Shown piece after piece: positions 11,858 to 21,179 of a stretch of 64,000 nucleotides of DNA. A program made the position numbers and the translations under genes. The DNA comes from Parasphingorhabdus halotolerans (GTDB lineage: Bacteria; Pseudomonadota; Alphaproteobacteria; Sphingomonadales; Sphingomonadaceae): positions 2,790,001-2,854,000 of the forward strand of contig NZ_CP051217.1 of the NCBI RefSeq assembly GCF_012516475.1, given 5' to 3'. The notes under the pieces were generated by a model, which was not told the origin of the DNA, made no database searches, and saw only the letters and a program-made list of their open reading frames with translations. The stretch's first letter is position 1. Each line of letters begins with the position of its first letter.

Positions 11858-13150
11858 ATGGCTGAAGAAAAACTACAGCGACAAGGTTCAGACTCCGCAC
11901 TTCGCAATTTTATCAAGAGCGAGGCGGCGGGCGGTATATTGCTGATGGTTGCGGCGGCGCTCGCAATGATTGTGGCGAACAGTCCGCTTTACGATATGTA
12001 CCACCATTTCCTGCATGAGTTGCAGGGGCCGACATTATCCAAGAAGCTGGGGCCGATGACACCGCATTTGTGGATTAACGATGGCTTGATGGCGATTTTC
12101 TTCTTTCTCGTCGGGCTGGAAATCAAACGCGAATTTGTTGATGGTCGGCTCAATACTTGGGACAGAAGGCGCTTGCCGGTCTTGGCCGCAGCGGCTGGCA
12201 TGGTTGTCCCGGCGCTTATTTATCTGTTTGTCGTCAAAGATATGCCTGCACTTTATAACGGCTGGGCCATTCCAGCGGCGACCGATATCGCCTTTGCCAT
12301 TGGTGTCTTGGCATTGCTCGGATCGCGGGCGCCTGCCTCGCTCAAGCTCTTTTTGGTCACCGTTGCGATTGTTGATGATATGGGTGCGGTCGCGATTATC
12401 GCTTTGGTCTACACTGCGGAAATTAACGGCGCGGCTTTGCTCGCCAGTGCTGTCATCCTCGGCATCATGTACACGATGAACCGCAGTGGAGTACTCAAGC
12501 TCTGGCCTTATATCATCCTGTCGATCATCCTCTGGTACGCCGTGCTCATGTCCGGCGTCCACGCCACCATAGCAGGTGTTCTGGCCGCGTTGTGTATTCC
12601 GATTGTCGTCACGCCGACATCGCCCGACGCAGAAAACTCGCCGCTGCATATCATGGAACATGGCATTGCGCCGTGGAGCGCTTTCCTCATCATTCCTGTT
12701 TTCGGCTTTGCCAATGCCGGTGTGTCGCTCGAGGGTATGGGCATGGATCAGATCTTTGCGCCACTGCCATTGGGTATCGCTGCCGGCCTTTTCTTCGGCA
12801 AACAAATCGGGATTTTCGCGAGTGTCTGGCTGGCGGTGAAAACCGGGTTTGCCGGACGTCTGGGCGGCGCAAGCTGGTTACAGGTTTACGGTGTCGCCAC
12901 CCTATGCGGGATCGGCTTTACGATGAGCTTGTTCATCGGCGCATTGGCTTTCCCCGGCAATGAACTGCTGATCGAGGAAGCCAAGATCGGTGTATTGATG
13001 GGATCGTTGCTGTCTGCAGTAGTTGGCTACTGTATCCTGCGATTTGCTCCGCAGGACAAGCATATCAAATCACTCGATAAAGAGGAGGCCGAAGAACTTC
13101 TGGATATCCTGTCTGATCCGGTGGCCGAGAAACTGAAAGACAATTTGTGA
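11858..13150 (+). CDS. nhaA: Na+/H+ antiporter NhaA
   Basis: A 430-residue electrogenic sodium/proton antiporter of the inner membrane, exchanging about two protons for one Na+ for pH and sodium homeostasis. Twelve hydrophobic segments are visible. The assembly motif ATDIAF is at 141-146, and the paired Asp173-Asp174 in VDDMGAVAI correspond to the ion-binding Asp163-Asp164 of E. coli. An 87-bp gap upstream separates it from the luciferase-like gene. The next gene overlaps its stop by four bases (GTGA), so they are cotranscribed. Confidence 0.96.
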   Translation: MAEEKLQRQGSDSALRNFIKSEAAGGILLMVAAALAMIVANSPLYDMYHHFLHELQGPTLSKKLGPMTPHLWINDGLMAIFFFLVGLEIKREFVDGRLNTWDRRRLPVLAAAAGMVVPALIYLFVVKDMPALYNGWAIPAATDIAFAIGVLALLGSRAPASLKLFLVTVAIVDDMGAVAIIALVYTAEINGAALLASAVILGIMYTMNRSGVLKLWPYIILSIILWYAVLMSGVHATIAGVLAALCIPIVVTPTSPDAENSPLHIMEHGIAPWSAFLIIPVFGFANAGVSLEGMGMDQIFAPLPLGIAAGLFFGKQIGIFASVWLAVKTGFAGRLGGASWLQVYGVATLCGIGFTMSLFIGALAFPGNELLIEEAKIGVLMGSLLSAVVGYCILRFAPQDKHIKSLDKEEAEELLDILSDPVAEKLKDNL

Positions 13151-14511
13151 TCCGCCTGGCGTTGTTGGCCGGACCGTGTCTGGCTCTTTGTGCCTGCACG
13201 ACGCTGTCGGATGCTGTTGTCAGCCAGAATATAGACGCTCCCGCCGAACCGGTAAAAAGCATTGCCCTAACGCCTTCGATTGGCGCGATTGCGTCTGAAT
13301 ATATCGTTCTTACGCTGGTTATGGATAAATTCGAAAAGGGCTACGTTGACGCCTATTACGGACCGCAAAAATATATGGATGCGGCTGAGGTGTTGGACAA
13401 AACGCTGGTTGATGCCGGCAACCATATCGTGCAGCTGATGGAGCAACTGGACGCGCTCCCCAAAAGCGATGATCCGGCGGAACAATCGCGCAGGCTTTTC
13501 CTTTCGGCACAACTGGAAGCCGCTCATACCCGTCACGCAATGATATCGGGCGAAACACTGCCCTTTGTGCGCGAAGCCGACGGGCTTTTTGGCGTCAAAC
13601 CGGAAATCAAGCCGCTCGAAACATTTGATCCTATTCTTGAAGAAATCGAAAACCTCGTCCCCGGCAATGGCCCGCTAAGCGCGCGCGTCGATGCGTTTGA
13701 GAATGGTTACATCATTCCGAAAGACAAGCTGAAGGTCGTGTTCGACACCGCGATTGCCGAGTGCAAGAAGCGCACCGAGGAATATTTCGACTTGCCGCCC
13801 AGCGAAAATTTCAAAATGGAATTTGTCACCGGAAAAAGCTGGAGCGGGTATAATTATTATCAGGGCAAGTATCAGAGCCTGATCCAGATCAACACGGACC
13901 TGCCGATCAAGATTTCGCGCGCAGTCGACTTGGGCTGTCATGAGGGTTATCCGGGTCATCATGTCTATAATATGCTGCTCGAACAGAATCTGACCCGCGG
14001 CAAGGGCTGGGAAGAATTTTCCATCTATCCGCTATATTCGCCGCAGTCGTTGATTGCGGAGGGCAGCGCCAATTACGGCATCGAGCTGGCCTTCCCTGGG
14101 GTGAAGCGCCTCGAATATGAGCGCGATGTGCTCTACCCGCTGGCGGGGTTGGACCCGGACACCGCAGGCGCATTCTGGGCGCTGCAAATCGCGAAACAGG
14201 CGCTGGCCGGTGCGCGGATCACCATCGCGCAGGGCTATCTCGACAAGGAAATCCCCCGCGAAGACGCGGTCGCCTATACGATGAAATACCAGCTCGTCAG
14301 CCGTGAACGCGCCGAACAGATGCTCGACTTTAACGACCAGTATCGCAGCTATGTCATCAACTACAGCCTAGGCCAGGACATGGTCCGCGAGTGGATCGAG
14401 GCGCAGGGCGATGCCCCGGTATGGCGCTGGAAGGCGATGGAGCGGTTGTTGAGTGAACCGATGCTGCCGCATGAACTAAAAAACGATTTGGAAACCGCAG
14501 TTTCTGAATAA
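13147..14511 (+). CDS. DUF885-like metallopeptidase lipoprotein
   Basis: A 454-residue protein with a lipoprotein signal (LCAC, lipidated Cys17). The central HEGYPGHH (265-272) gives a gluzincin-like His265-Glu266-x4-His271 site, and IAEGSANY places a possible third ligand Glu305. This pattern is typical of DUF885-type predicted zinc peptidases. The GTG start overlaps the nhaA stop. The last 37 or so codons reappear as a broken copy beyond the next gene (16154-16268). The amino acid permease downstream could take up products of this peptidase. Confidence 0.82.
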   Translation: MIRLALLAGPCLALCACTTLSDAVVSQNIDAPAEPVKSIALTPSIGAIASEYIVLTLVMDKFEKGYVDAYYGPQKYMDAAEVLDKTLVDAGNHIVQLMEQLDALPKSDDPAEQSRRLFLSAQLEAAHTRHAMISGETLPFVREADGLFGVKPEIKPLETFDPILEEIENLVPGNGPLSARVDAFENGYIIPKDKLKVVFDTAIAECKKRTEEYFDLPPSENFKMEFVTGKSWSGYNYYQGKYQSLIQINTDLPIKISRAVDLGCHEGYPGHHVYNMLLEQNLTRGKGWEEFSIYPLYSPQSLIAEGSANYGIELAFPGVKRLEYERDVLYPLAGLDPDTAGAFWALQIAKQALAGARITIAQGYLDKEIPREDAVAYTMKYQLVSRERAEQMLDFNDQYRSYVINYSLGQDMVREWIEAQGDAPVWRWKAMERLLSEPMLPHELKNDLETAVSE

Positions 14512-14537
14512 GTTGCGTCGTACGAATCTATCTTGCG

Positions 14538-14580
14538 TATCCCGAAAATAGGCGTAATCCACGTTCAGTTTTTCGGGATA
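14538..14580 (+). promoter_or_regulatory. Leader hairpin upstream of the amino acid permease
   Basis: Perfect 11-base arms TATCCCGAAAA (14538-14548) and TTTTCGGGATA (14570-14580) enclose 21 bases. The right arm ends ten bases before the permease ATG and abuts the AGGATC ribosome site. It could be an operator, an attenuator or an RNA element controlling translation. It is not an obvious terminator because no T tract follows the second arm. Confidence 0.5.
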
Positions 14581-14590
14581 GGATCGCTGC

Positions 14591-16153
14591 ATGGCCTTCA
14601 ATTTTTTCGGACGTATCAAACCACTAGACGCGATATTGGCAACGGCAGAGAAAAAGGCGCTCACCCGCTCTCTGGGGCCTATTCAGCTAACATTACTTGG
14701 GGTTGGTGCCATCATCGGTACAGGTATTTTCGTACTCACATCGGAGGCCGCACAGAAAGCTGGCCCCGGCATGATGTGGAGCTTTGTCATCGCGGGACTG
14801 GTCTGCGCGGTTGCGGCTTTATGCTATTCCGAACTGGCTTCAATGGTGCCGGTTTCCGGCTCGGCTTATACCTATACCTATGCCGTGATGGGCGAATTGC
14901 TTGCCTGGATGGTCGGCTGGGCTTTGATCCTGGAATATGCGGTTGCGGCCAGTGCGGTCTCGGTCGGCTGGTCGGGCTATTTTGTCGGATTGCTGGCCAA
15001 TGCGGGCATAACCCTGCCGACCGCACTCACTATCGGCGGCTATGCGCCCGGTGGATTTATCAACCTTCCGGCGCTTTTGATCGCGCTTCTGGTGACCATG
15101 TTGTTGATGATCGGTACCAGCGAAAGCGCCAAGGTTAACGCGGTTCTGGTCGCGATCAAGGTTACTGCTTTGACGATATTCATCATCCTCACCATCCCGA
15201 TGATGCAGGGCCAGAATTTCGATCCGTTCCTGCCCAATGGCTGGTTTGGCGAGAGCCGGGGCTTTGGCGCGGTTGGTGCCGCAGCCTCGATATTTTTCGC
15301 CTATGTCGGTTTTGATGCGGTTTCGACTGCGGCAGAGGAGACCAAAAATCCGCAGCGCAATGTGCCGATTGGTCTGATTGGCAGTCTCGCCATTTGTACG
15401 GTATTTTATCTGCTTGTGGCAGCAGGCGCGATTGGCACGGTCGGCGCGCAGCCGATTGTCGATGCAGCGGGAAATGTGCTCGCTCCCGGCAGCACCGAAT
15501 TTGCTACCCAATGTCAGGCGCTGCTATCAGCAGGCCATGAGCCTTTGGTGTGTAGCCATGAGGCGCTGGCATTTGTGCTGCGGACCATCGGCTATCCCGC
15601 CTTTGGCAATGCTATCGGGATTGCCGCCTTCCTGGCGTTGCCCTCGGTTATCCTGATCATGCTGTTCGGACAGACGAGAATATTCTTTGTAATGGCGCGT
15701 GATGGGCTGCTTCCGGAAAAACTCGCCACCATCCATCCGAAATGGAAAACGCCGCATATTGTGACCGCGATTACCGGCGTGGCGGTTTCCGTTTTCGCAG
15801 CATTTCTGCCAGTCGGAAAACTTGCTGATATTTCCAATAGCGGCACGCTCTTCGCCTTTTTGATGGTCGCGCTGGCGGTATTGATATTACGCAAAACCGA
15901 TCCGGGTCGACATCGCCCCTTCCGCACGCCACTGGTCTGGATTGTCGCTCCGTTGGCGATTATCGGTTGTCTGGGGCTGTTCTACAATCTCCCGTTCGAA
16001 GCCAAAATGGTGCTGCCGATTTGGGGCGGCATCGGATTGTTTCTCTATTATGCCTATGGCTACCGCAAAAGCCATGTCGGGCGCGGCAGCATCGAGGTGC
16101 ACGAAGTGGACGCCGACGCCCCGCCGCAGCCAGTGCCGCCGATTAAGGATTAG
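14591..16153 (+). CDS. APC family amino acid permease
   Basis: A 520-residue transporter of the amino acid-polyamine-organocation superfamily, closest in pattern to YfnA/cationic amino acid transporters. The TM1 signature is GVGAIIGTGIFVLT (about 37-50), and FFAYVGFDAVSTAAEE (about 236-251) is typical of the group. Twelve or more hydrophobic segments are visible; a cysteine-containing periplasmic-side loop lies around 310-330. It imports amino acids through proton or substrate exchange. The preceding DUF885-like peptidase and the perfect leader hairpin suggest joint nutrient use and regulated expression. Confidence 0.92.
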   Translation: MAFNFFGRIKPLDAILATAEKKALTRSLGPIQLTLLGVGAIIGTGIFVLTSEAAQKAGPGMMWSFVIAGLVCAVAALCYSELASMVPVSGSAYTYTYAVMGELLAWMVGWALILEYAVAASAVSVGWSGYFVGLLANAGITLPTALTIGGYAPGGFINLPALLIALLVTMLLMIGTSESAKVNAVLVAIKVTALTIFIILTIPMMQGQNFDPFLPNGWFGESRGFGAVGAAASIFFAYVGFDAVSTAAEETKNPQRNVPIGLIGSLAICTVFYLLVAAGAIGTVGAQPIVDAAGNVLAPGSTEFATQCQALLSAGHEPLVCSHEALAFVLRTIGYPAFGNAIGIAAFLALPSVILIMLFGQTRIFFVMARDGLLPEKLATIHPKWKTPHIVTAITGVAVSVFAAFLPVGKLADISNSGTLFAFLMVALAVLILRKTDPGRHRPFRTPLVWIVAPLAIIGCLGLFYNLPFEAKMVLPIWGGIGLFLYYAYGYRKSHVGRGSIEVHEVDADAPPQPVPPIKD

Positions 16154-16268
16154 TGGTGGTCCGCGAATGGAAGAAGCACAGGGAGATGCCCCCGTCTGGC
16201 GCTGGAAAGCGATGGAGCGGTTGTTGAGTGAACCGATGTTGCCGGAGGATTTGAAGAGTGATGACTGA
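16154..16268 (+). pseudogene. Broken 3' fragment of the DUF885-like gene
   Basis: Starting directly after the permease stop, this stretch repeats the end of the gene at 13147-14511. A run of 30 identical bases is shared (16209-16238 with 14434-14463), and the encoded EAQGDAPVWRWKAMERLL is the same in both. A one-base deletion near 16172 breaks the frame relative to the parent. A 33-codon frame from ATG 16167 remains, but nothing upstream supports a functional protein. It implies that a second DUF885-like gene once followed the permease. Confidence 0.85.
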
Positions 16269-16644
16269 ACGGACTTCTCGCTGTTGCTGCGGCCAGCTGT
16301 CCGTTACCGTATCAGGCGAACCGACAATAAATGGGATATGCAGTTGTAGCGATTGTAAGAAGCGCACCGGTTCCGCTTTTGGATGGCAGACCCATTTCGC
16401 AGATAGCGGTGTAATAGTCGTTGGAGAGAGCCAGCAATATACGTTGGACAATGGGCAAGTTCGCAACTTCTGTCATCGTTGTGGTTCAACCCTATTTTGG
16501 TCCTCGCCATCATTTCCCGAAATGACGAGATTAGCCGCTGGAAATTTCGATTCTGATGAACTGCCTTTGCCTAAACTGTCAGTGCAGGATCATGATCGCG
16601 TAAGCTGGATAGAACTTCCGGAAGACTGGGTATTCCACACTTAA
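16261..16644 (+). CDS. GFA (glutathione-dependent formaldehyde-activating-like) family protein
   Basis: A 127-residue zinc protein of the GFA/CENP-V fold. The zinc-binding pattern is CCCGQ near the N-terminus, CSCSDCKKRTGSAFG, and FCHRCGSTLFW. Most members have unknown thiol-adduct chemistry; true Gfa activity cannot be assumed. The ATG at 16261 has GGAGG 12 bases upstream, located inside the DUF885 remnant; GTG at 16258 is also possible. The gene therefore uses leader sequence derived from the broken copy. Confidence 0.88.
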   Translation: MTERTSRCCCGQLSVTVSGEPTINGICSCSDCKKRTGSAFGWQTHFADSGVIVVGESQQYTLDNGQVRNFCHRCGSTLFWSSPSFPEMTRLAAGNFDSDELPLPKLSVQDHDRVSWIELPEDWVFHT

Positions 16645-16646
16645 TT

Positions 16647-16729
16647 TCGTCATCCTGAACTTGTTTCAGGATCTCCCGCCTAGACCGCGCTTTGCCGATG
16701 GAGATGCTGAAACAAGTTCAGCATGACGA
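16647..16729. repeat. REP-like intergenic palindrome
   Basis: Two 27-base arms (16647-16673, 16703-16729) are inverted copies of each other with two mismatches: cctgaacttgtttcagg on the left and ctgaaacaagttcag on the right. A 29-base spacer separates them. Each arm is also a smaller palindrome. I know this CTGAACTTGTTTCAG type as an abundant intergenic element in sphingomonad genomes; it may work as a transcription stop after the GFA gene. Confidence 0.8.
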
Positions 16730-16857
16730 TTTGGAGGTTTACCTCTTCTAAATTCCTACCCCACCCTCTAACCTTTCGTTAACCAATTTCGTTCACTCCG
16801 GTTTCTGACACATGAAACGCGCCCGATTTGGCGCTTTATGGACAGGGAACGGACTTT

Positions 16858-18441
16858 ATGACGACGCAGGGAAACAACTCTGAAACTCCGGTAGATGTAG
16901 CGATTATCGGCGCAGGGCCGGCGGGTTTGACCGCCGCTTATCTGCTTTCCAAAAAAGGCTATTCGGTCAAGGTGATCGAGAAAGATCCCAAATATGTCGG
17001 CGGGATTAGCCGGACGGTGGAGCATGAAGGCTTCCGCTTTGATATTGGCGGGCATCGGTTTTTCTCGAAATCTCAGGAGGTTGTTGATCTGTGGAATGAA
17101 ATTCTGCCCGACGACTTTATTCAACGCCCGCGGATGAGTAGAATTTACTACGAGGGTAAATTTTACAGCTACCCGCTGCGTGCGTTTGAGGCGCTTTGGA
17201 ACCTCGGTATCTGGCGTTCGACGTTGTGCATGGTCAGCTATGCGAAGGCGAAAGTCTTCCCGAATAAAAATGTGAAGAGCTTTGAAGACTGGACGGTCAA
17301 TCAGTTCGGCTACAAACTCTATTCGATCTTCTTCAAAACCTATACCGAGAAAGTATGGGGCATGCCCTGCAACGAAATGTCGGCCGATTGGGCCGCACAA
17401 CGTATCAAAGGTCTTAGCCTTTGGAGTGCGGTTGTCGATGGTCTGAAACGCTCATTGGGTCTGAACAAGAAACCCAATGACGGCATGGAAACCAAGACTT
17501 TGCTCGAAACCTTCCGCTACCCTCGCCTCGGCCCCGGCATGATGTGGGATGCCGCCAAGGCACACGTTGAAGCCAAGGGCAATGAAGTATTGATGGGGCA
17601 TAGCCTGAAGCAGATGTCGCAGGATGCCGATGGCAACTGGCGTGTGAGTGCTTCAACTGCTGATGGTGAAACCGTCATCAATGCGAAACATGTCATTTCC
17701 AGCGCGCCGATGCGTGAACTGGCGACCCGTATTCACCCGCTGCCGCAGTCTCTTCCGGAAGCGCAGGATCTGAACTATCGCGATTTCCTGACCGTGGCGA
17801 TCATGGTGAAATTGGAAGACTTGTTCCCCGATAACTGGATTTATATCCATGATGATCGTGTGCAGGTGGGTCGTGTGCAGAATTTCCGAAGCTGGTCCCC
17901 AGAAATGGTGCCGGACGAGAATATCGCCTGCGTCGGTCTGGAATATTTCTGCTTTGAAAATGACGGCCTGTGGTCTTCGTCCGACGAAGAACTGGTTGAA
18001 CTTGCCAAGAAAGAAATGGCGATCCTCAACCTTTGTAAACCAGAGGATGTAGTTGGCGGCGCAGTTGTCCGCCAGGAAAAAGCCTATCCGGTTTACGATG
18101 ACAGCTATGAAACCAATGTCGAGACGATGCGTGATGATCTGGAAGCGCGTTTCCCGACACTGCACATGGTCGGCCGCAACGGCATGCATCGTTATAACAA
18201 CCAGGATCATGCGATGATGACGGCGATGCTGACTGTCGAGAATATCGAAGCCGGTTCGCGCAAGTGGAACGTGTGGAACGTCAATGAAGACGCCGAATAT
18301 CATGAAGCGGGCGACGAGGGCGCCGAGAAGGTTGTGAAAGCCGAAATCAGCGAAGACCGCGTGGCGGCTTTGGAAAGCATGCGCGATGTTCCAACGCGGA
18401 TTGAAGAAGCGCCCGAAGATAAATCCAAGAAGGCGGCGTAA
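16858..18441 (+). CDS. UDP-galactopyranose-mutase-like FAD oxidoreductase
   Basis: A 527-residue flavoprotein. The N-terminal dinucleotide site is GAGPAGLTAAYLL (about 18-30), followed by GGISRTV and GGHRFFSKS, as in UGM and protoporphyrinogen-oxidase-like proteins. The chain is longer than true UGM (about 370-400) and ends in an acidic tail. Position before gtrA and a GT-C-like membrane protein suggests a redox-neutral sugar-nucleotide or polyprenyl-sugar reaction in envelope glycan synthesis. The ATG at 16858 is preferred over the one at 16828. Confidence 0.75.
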   Translation: MTTQGNNSETPVDVAIIGAGPAGLTAAYLLSKKGYSVKVIEKDPKYVGGISRTVEHEGFRFDIGGHRFFSKSQEVVDLWNEILPDDFIQRPRMSRIYYEGKFYSYPLRAFEALWNLGIWRSTLCMVSYAKAKVFPNKNVKSFEDWTVNQFGYKLYSIFFKTYTEKVWGMPCNEMSADWAAQRIKGLSLWSAVVDGLKRSLGLNKKPNDGMETKTLLETFRYPRLGPGMMWDAAKAHVEAKGNEVLMGHSLKQMSQDADGNWRVSASTADGETVINAKHVISSAPMRELATRIHPLPQSLPEAQDLNYRDFLTVAIMVKLEDLFPDNWIYIHDDRVQVGRVQNFRSWSPEMVPDENIACVGLEYFCFENDGLWSSSDEELVELAKKEMAILNLCKPEDVVGGAVVRQEKAYPVYDDSYETNVETMRDDLEARFPTLHMVGRNGMHRYNNQDHAMMTAMLTVENIEAGSRKWNVWNVNEDAEYHEAGDEGAEKVVKAEISEDRVAALESMRDVPTRIEEAPEDKSKKAA

Positions 18442-18447
18442 TAATTT

Positions 18448-18900
18448 ATGGAACGTAGCGGCGACGATAGACGATCAGCGGTTGGTGTCTGGGTAGGTAA
18501 TCTACCCGGACCACTGGCTGCTTTAGGTCGTTTCTCGATCACCCGCTATTTGCTGGCAAGTATTGTCAGCCTCGCGTTTGATGTCTCGCTGTTCATGGTG
18601 CTGGTCGCCTTTGCTTTTGATGCCGGAATATCGTCCGCGGCTGGCTATTCTGCAGGTATAGTCGTGCATTGGCTCATATCATCCAGTTTTGTTTTTCCTG
18701 GTAAATCACGCGATGGTACAGCGTTGCAATTACAGCGACTGGGCTTTGTCGGGACAGCCGTTCTCGGGCTAGGAATTACAGTAAGCATTGTAAGCTGGCT
18801 GACCGGTCTGGGCACCTTGCCGGTTGTTGCCAAAGCAGCGGCGGTGTTCGTAAGCTTCTTCGTGGTCTATATCATGCGGAAATATGGCGTCTTCCGGTAA
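18448..18900 (+). CDS. GtrA family membrane protein
   Basis: A 150-residue protein with four predicted helices (about 33-55, 60-78, 96-115, 122-143), the GtrA/DPMS arrangement. Family members move undecaprenyl-phosphate-linked sugars across the membrane or anchor glycosyltransferases. It starts seven bases after the flavoprotein gene and 21 bases before the GT-C-like gene, so all three form an operon. Confidence 0.85.
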   Translation: MERSGDDRRSAVGVWVGNLPGPLAALGRFSITRYLLASIVSLAFDVSLFMVLVAFAFDAGISSAAGYSAGIVVHWLISSSFVFPGKSRDGTALQLQRLGFVGTAVLGLGITVSIVSWLTGLGTLPVVAKAAAVFVSFFVVYIMRKYGVFR

Positions 18901-18921
18901 ACCGCCATCAGGGGCTAAATT

Positions 18922-20721
18922 TTGATCGCATTTCGCAACAAATTCGCTCTCTTGCTGATCTGGCTCGCGGTTTGCGCGTTGCTGATCTTCATTGCGCGCG
19001 AACAAATCGCAAGCGGTGTGGGCTGGGACCCCGACGATCAACTGCGCCAGGTGCAACTGCGCGACTGGCTAGCCGGTCAAAGCTGGTTTGATACTACGCA
19101 ATATAGAATAGCCGCGCCCGACAGCCAGCCCATGCATTGGCCGCGCTTGATAGAAATCCCCCTGGCACTGGTCATGCTTTTGCTCACGCCAATATTTGGT
19201 GCGGCATTGGCTGAGACGGGCGCGATGATCATTGTGCCACTTACAGCGCTCGGTATCGCTATGTGGTTGGTCTTTAAAATTTCGGGAGCGGTATTTGATA
19301 GAAAAGTCGCGTTGCTTGCTGCAGCGCTGACGGCCACGGCCGTGCCGGTCATCATCCAATTGCGCCCAATGCGTATTGATCACCACGGCTGGCAAATAGT
19401 TTTAGCGCTGGTTGCGCTGTGGACCATGTTCTGGCCAGACAAGCGCAAAGGCGGCATTACACTGGGATTGGCATTGGCGCTTTGGCTAGCGATATCGCTA
19501 GAAGGTTTGCCGCTCTCCATAGCTTTCATCGCGTTGCTTGCTTGGCGCTGGGTGGTGTCACTAGATGAAGGAACGCGCCTGTTCTGGACGCTAACCAGCT
19601 TTCTTGGTGGCAGCGTGATACTATATCTGGCAACGCAGGGGCAGTTTAACTCAGCCCTAAATTACTGCGACGCGATTTCGCCAGCGCATCTATTTGCATG
19701 TGCTGCCGGTGCAGCTATCATCTTGCCTGCGATCCGATTTGGACCACGTTCGATATGGTTGAGAGTCGTCTTGCTTGCGGCAGCGGGCATTGCGGCTTTG
19801 ATGGTTATGTACTTCACCGCACCGCAATGCATCGGTGGTGCCTTTGGTGAGCTTGATCCATTGGTCCGTCAATATTGGCTGGTCAATGTGGGAGAAGGTT
19901 TGCCGGTGTGGGTTCAAGAATGGAAAACTAGTGTTAGTTTGCTTGGCGGTTCGATATTCGTCGGCTTTGTAACGCTGGGCTACCTCTGGTGGAAGCGGCC
20001 GACAGATGTTCTGCCAGAGAAGCTGCTTCTGATTGGCTATGCGTTTCTATGGTCATTCATTGTGTCTTTGCTGGTGCAACGAGCATCTGCTGTGGCCGCC
20101 GCCTATGCTTTACCGCTAATGGCATGGGCAGTGCAGCGGGCATTTGTTCGCGCGCGGCTGATACAATCATCCGTCGTTCGGATTTTTGCTACAGCCTCGG
20201 TGGTTTTTCTTATTATGCCGGGCCCGCTGGTTATTTCTCTCTACAATAACGTTGAAACTAAAGTTGGCGGCGGCAAAGTGGCGGCAATGGGCGGTGATAC
20301 CAAAGGTGTAGATTCCGAAGAACTTTGCAAAATGCCAGAATCGCTGGCTCAGCTCAACGCTCTGCCGCCTTCACAAATTGTTGCGCCGTTTAACCTCGGG
20401 CCAAAAATCCTGGTGAAGACCCCGCACAGCGTTTTGGCTACCAGCCACCATCGCAACGACAGCGCTATGGCCAGCCAGATACGAATTTTTGCATCATCGC
20501 CAAACAAGGCTCGCACGCTTCTGGAAAAATATGATGTCCGCTATATCGTTGTCTGCCCGGATGATCCGGAAATGCAGATTTATGCAGATAAACACCCCGA
20601 TGGACTTTGGGGAAAACTTGCCGGCAAGAATAAGCCGTATTGGTTGCAACCTGTCTATTTGCGGGACAGTCCGCTGTTGATTTGGAGAGTGGGACCAAAA
20701 CCATTGCGTAACGACATGTAA
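18922..20721 (+). CDS. GT-C-like multi-pass membrane glycosyltransferase (predicted)
   Basis: A 599-residue protein with about 11-13 hydrophobic segments and a soluble C-terminal part from about 445. After the first helix comes GWDPDDQLRQVQ, an acidic motif in the first periplasmic loop as in GT-C transferases, and MRIDHHGWQ follows near 150, reminiscent of oligosaccharyl transferase loops. GT-C enzymes transfer sugars from polyprenyl phosphate on the periplasmic face, which fits the upstream GtrA. The specific acceptor is unknown. The start is TTG 18922, preceded by AGGGG. Confidence 0.65.
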   Translation: MIAFRNKFALLLIWLAVCALLIFIAREQIASGVGWDPDDQLRQVQLRDWLAGQSWFDTTQYRIAAPDSQPMHWPRLIEIPLALVMLLLTPIFGAALAETGAMIIVPLTALGIAMWLVFKISGAVFDRKVALLAAALTATAVPVIIQLRPMRIDHHGWQIVLALVALWTMFWPDKRKGGITLGLALALWLAISLEGLPLSIAFIALLAWRWVVSLDEGTRLFWTLTSFLGGSVILYLATQGQFNSALNYCDAISPAHLFACAAGAAIILPAIRFGPRSIWLRVVLLAAAGIAALMVMYFTAPQCIGGAFGELDPLVRQYWLVNVGEGLPVWVQEWKTSVSLLGGSIFVGFVTLGYLWWKRPTDVLPEKLLLIGYAFLWSFIVSLLVQRASAVAAAYALPLMAWAVQRAFVRARLIQSSVVRIFATASVVFLIMPGPLVISLYNNVETKVGGGKVAAMGGDTKGVDSEELCKMPESLAQLNALPPSQIVAPFNLGPKILVKTPHSVLATSHHRNDSAMASQIRIFASSPNKARTLLEKYDVRYIVVCPDDPEMQIYADKHPDGLWGKLAGKNKPYWLQPVYLRDSPLLIWRVGPKPLRNDM

Positions 20722-20777
20722 AATGTGCTAGGGTCCTTGAATGGTCGCATAAAATAATAAGAACCATGGAGAAGGAA

Positions 20778-21161
20778 ATGGCAGGGGTCACCGGTTTAGG
20801 TGGGGTTTTTTACATGGTGAAAGATCCAGCAGCTACGCGTAAATGGTATAAGGAAAATCTGGATCTGGACGGCGAGTTCGGACCGATGCTCAACTGGTCG
20901 GATGAGAAGGGCGACAAGCCCTATAGTCTCATTAGCCACTTCAACGAAGATAGTGACTATCTGGCGCCGAGCTCGGCGAAGTTCATGATCAATCTCAGAG
21001 TCGATGATCTGGACGCATATGTTTTAAAACTGAAGGCCAGGGGGATTGAAATCCTTGGTCATGTAGACGAGGGTTACGGAAAATTTGCCTGGATTCTTGA
21101 TTGTGATGGCATCAAGCTGGAATTTTGGCAGCAAGTAGACGCCCCCGAAAGCAGCGGCTAG
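20778..21161 (+). CDS. VOC superfamily (glyoxalase/dioxygenase-like) protein
   Basis: A 127-residue single vicinal-oxygen-chelate protein: FYMVKDPAATRKWYKENLDL at the N-terminus, a second beta-alpha module with DDLDAYVLKLKARGIE, and DCDGIKLEFWQ at the end. The metal-site glutamate is seen at LEFWQ. Members bind a divalent metal and include glyoxalases, resistance proteins and unassigned enzymes. The second ATG (20778) is preferred because GGAGAAGG lies just ahead of it. Confidence 0.85.
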   Translation: MAGVTGLGGVFYMVKDPAATRKWYKENLDLDGEFGPMLNWSDEKGDKPYSLISHFNEDSDYLAPSSAKFMINLRVDDLDAYVLKLKARGIEILGHVDEGYGKFAWILDCDGIKLEFWQQVDAPESSG

Positions 21162-21179
21162 ATGATCATGGCCGACTAG

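Noticed and set aside
12035..12805. 256-codon minus-strand frame opposite nhaA
   Set aside because: Charged, low-complexity sequence complementary to a strongly conserved gene.
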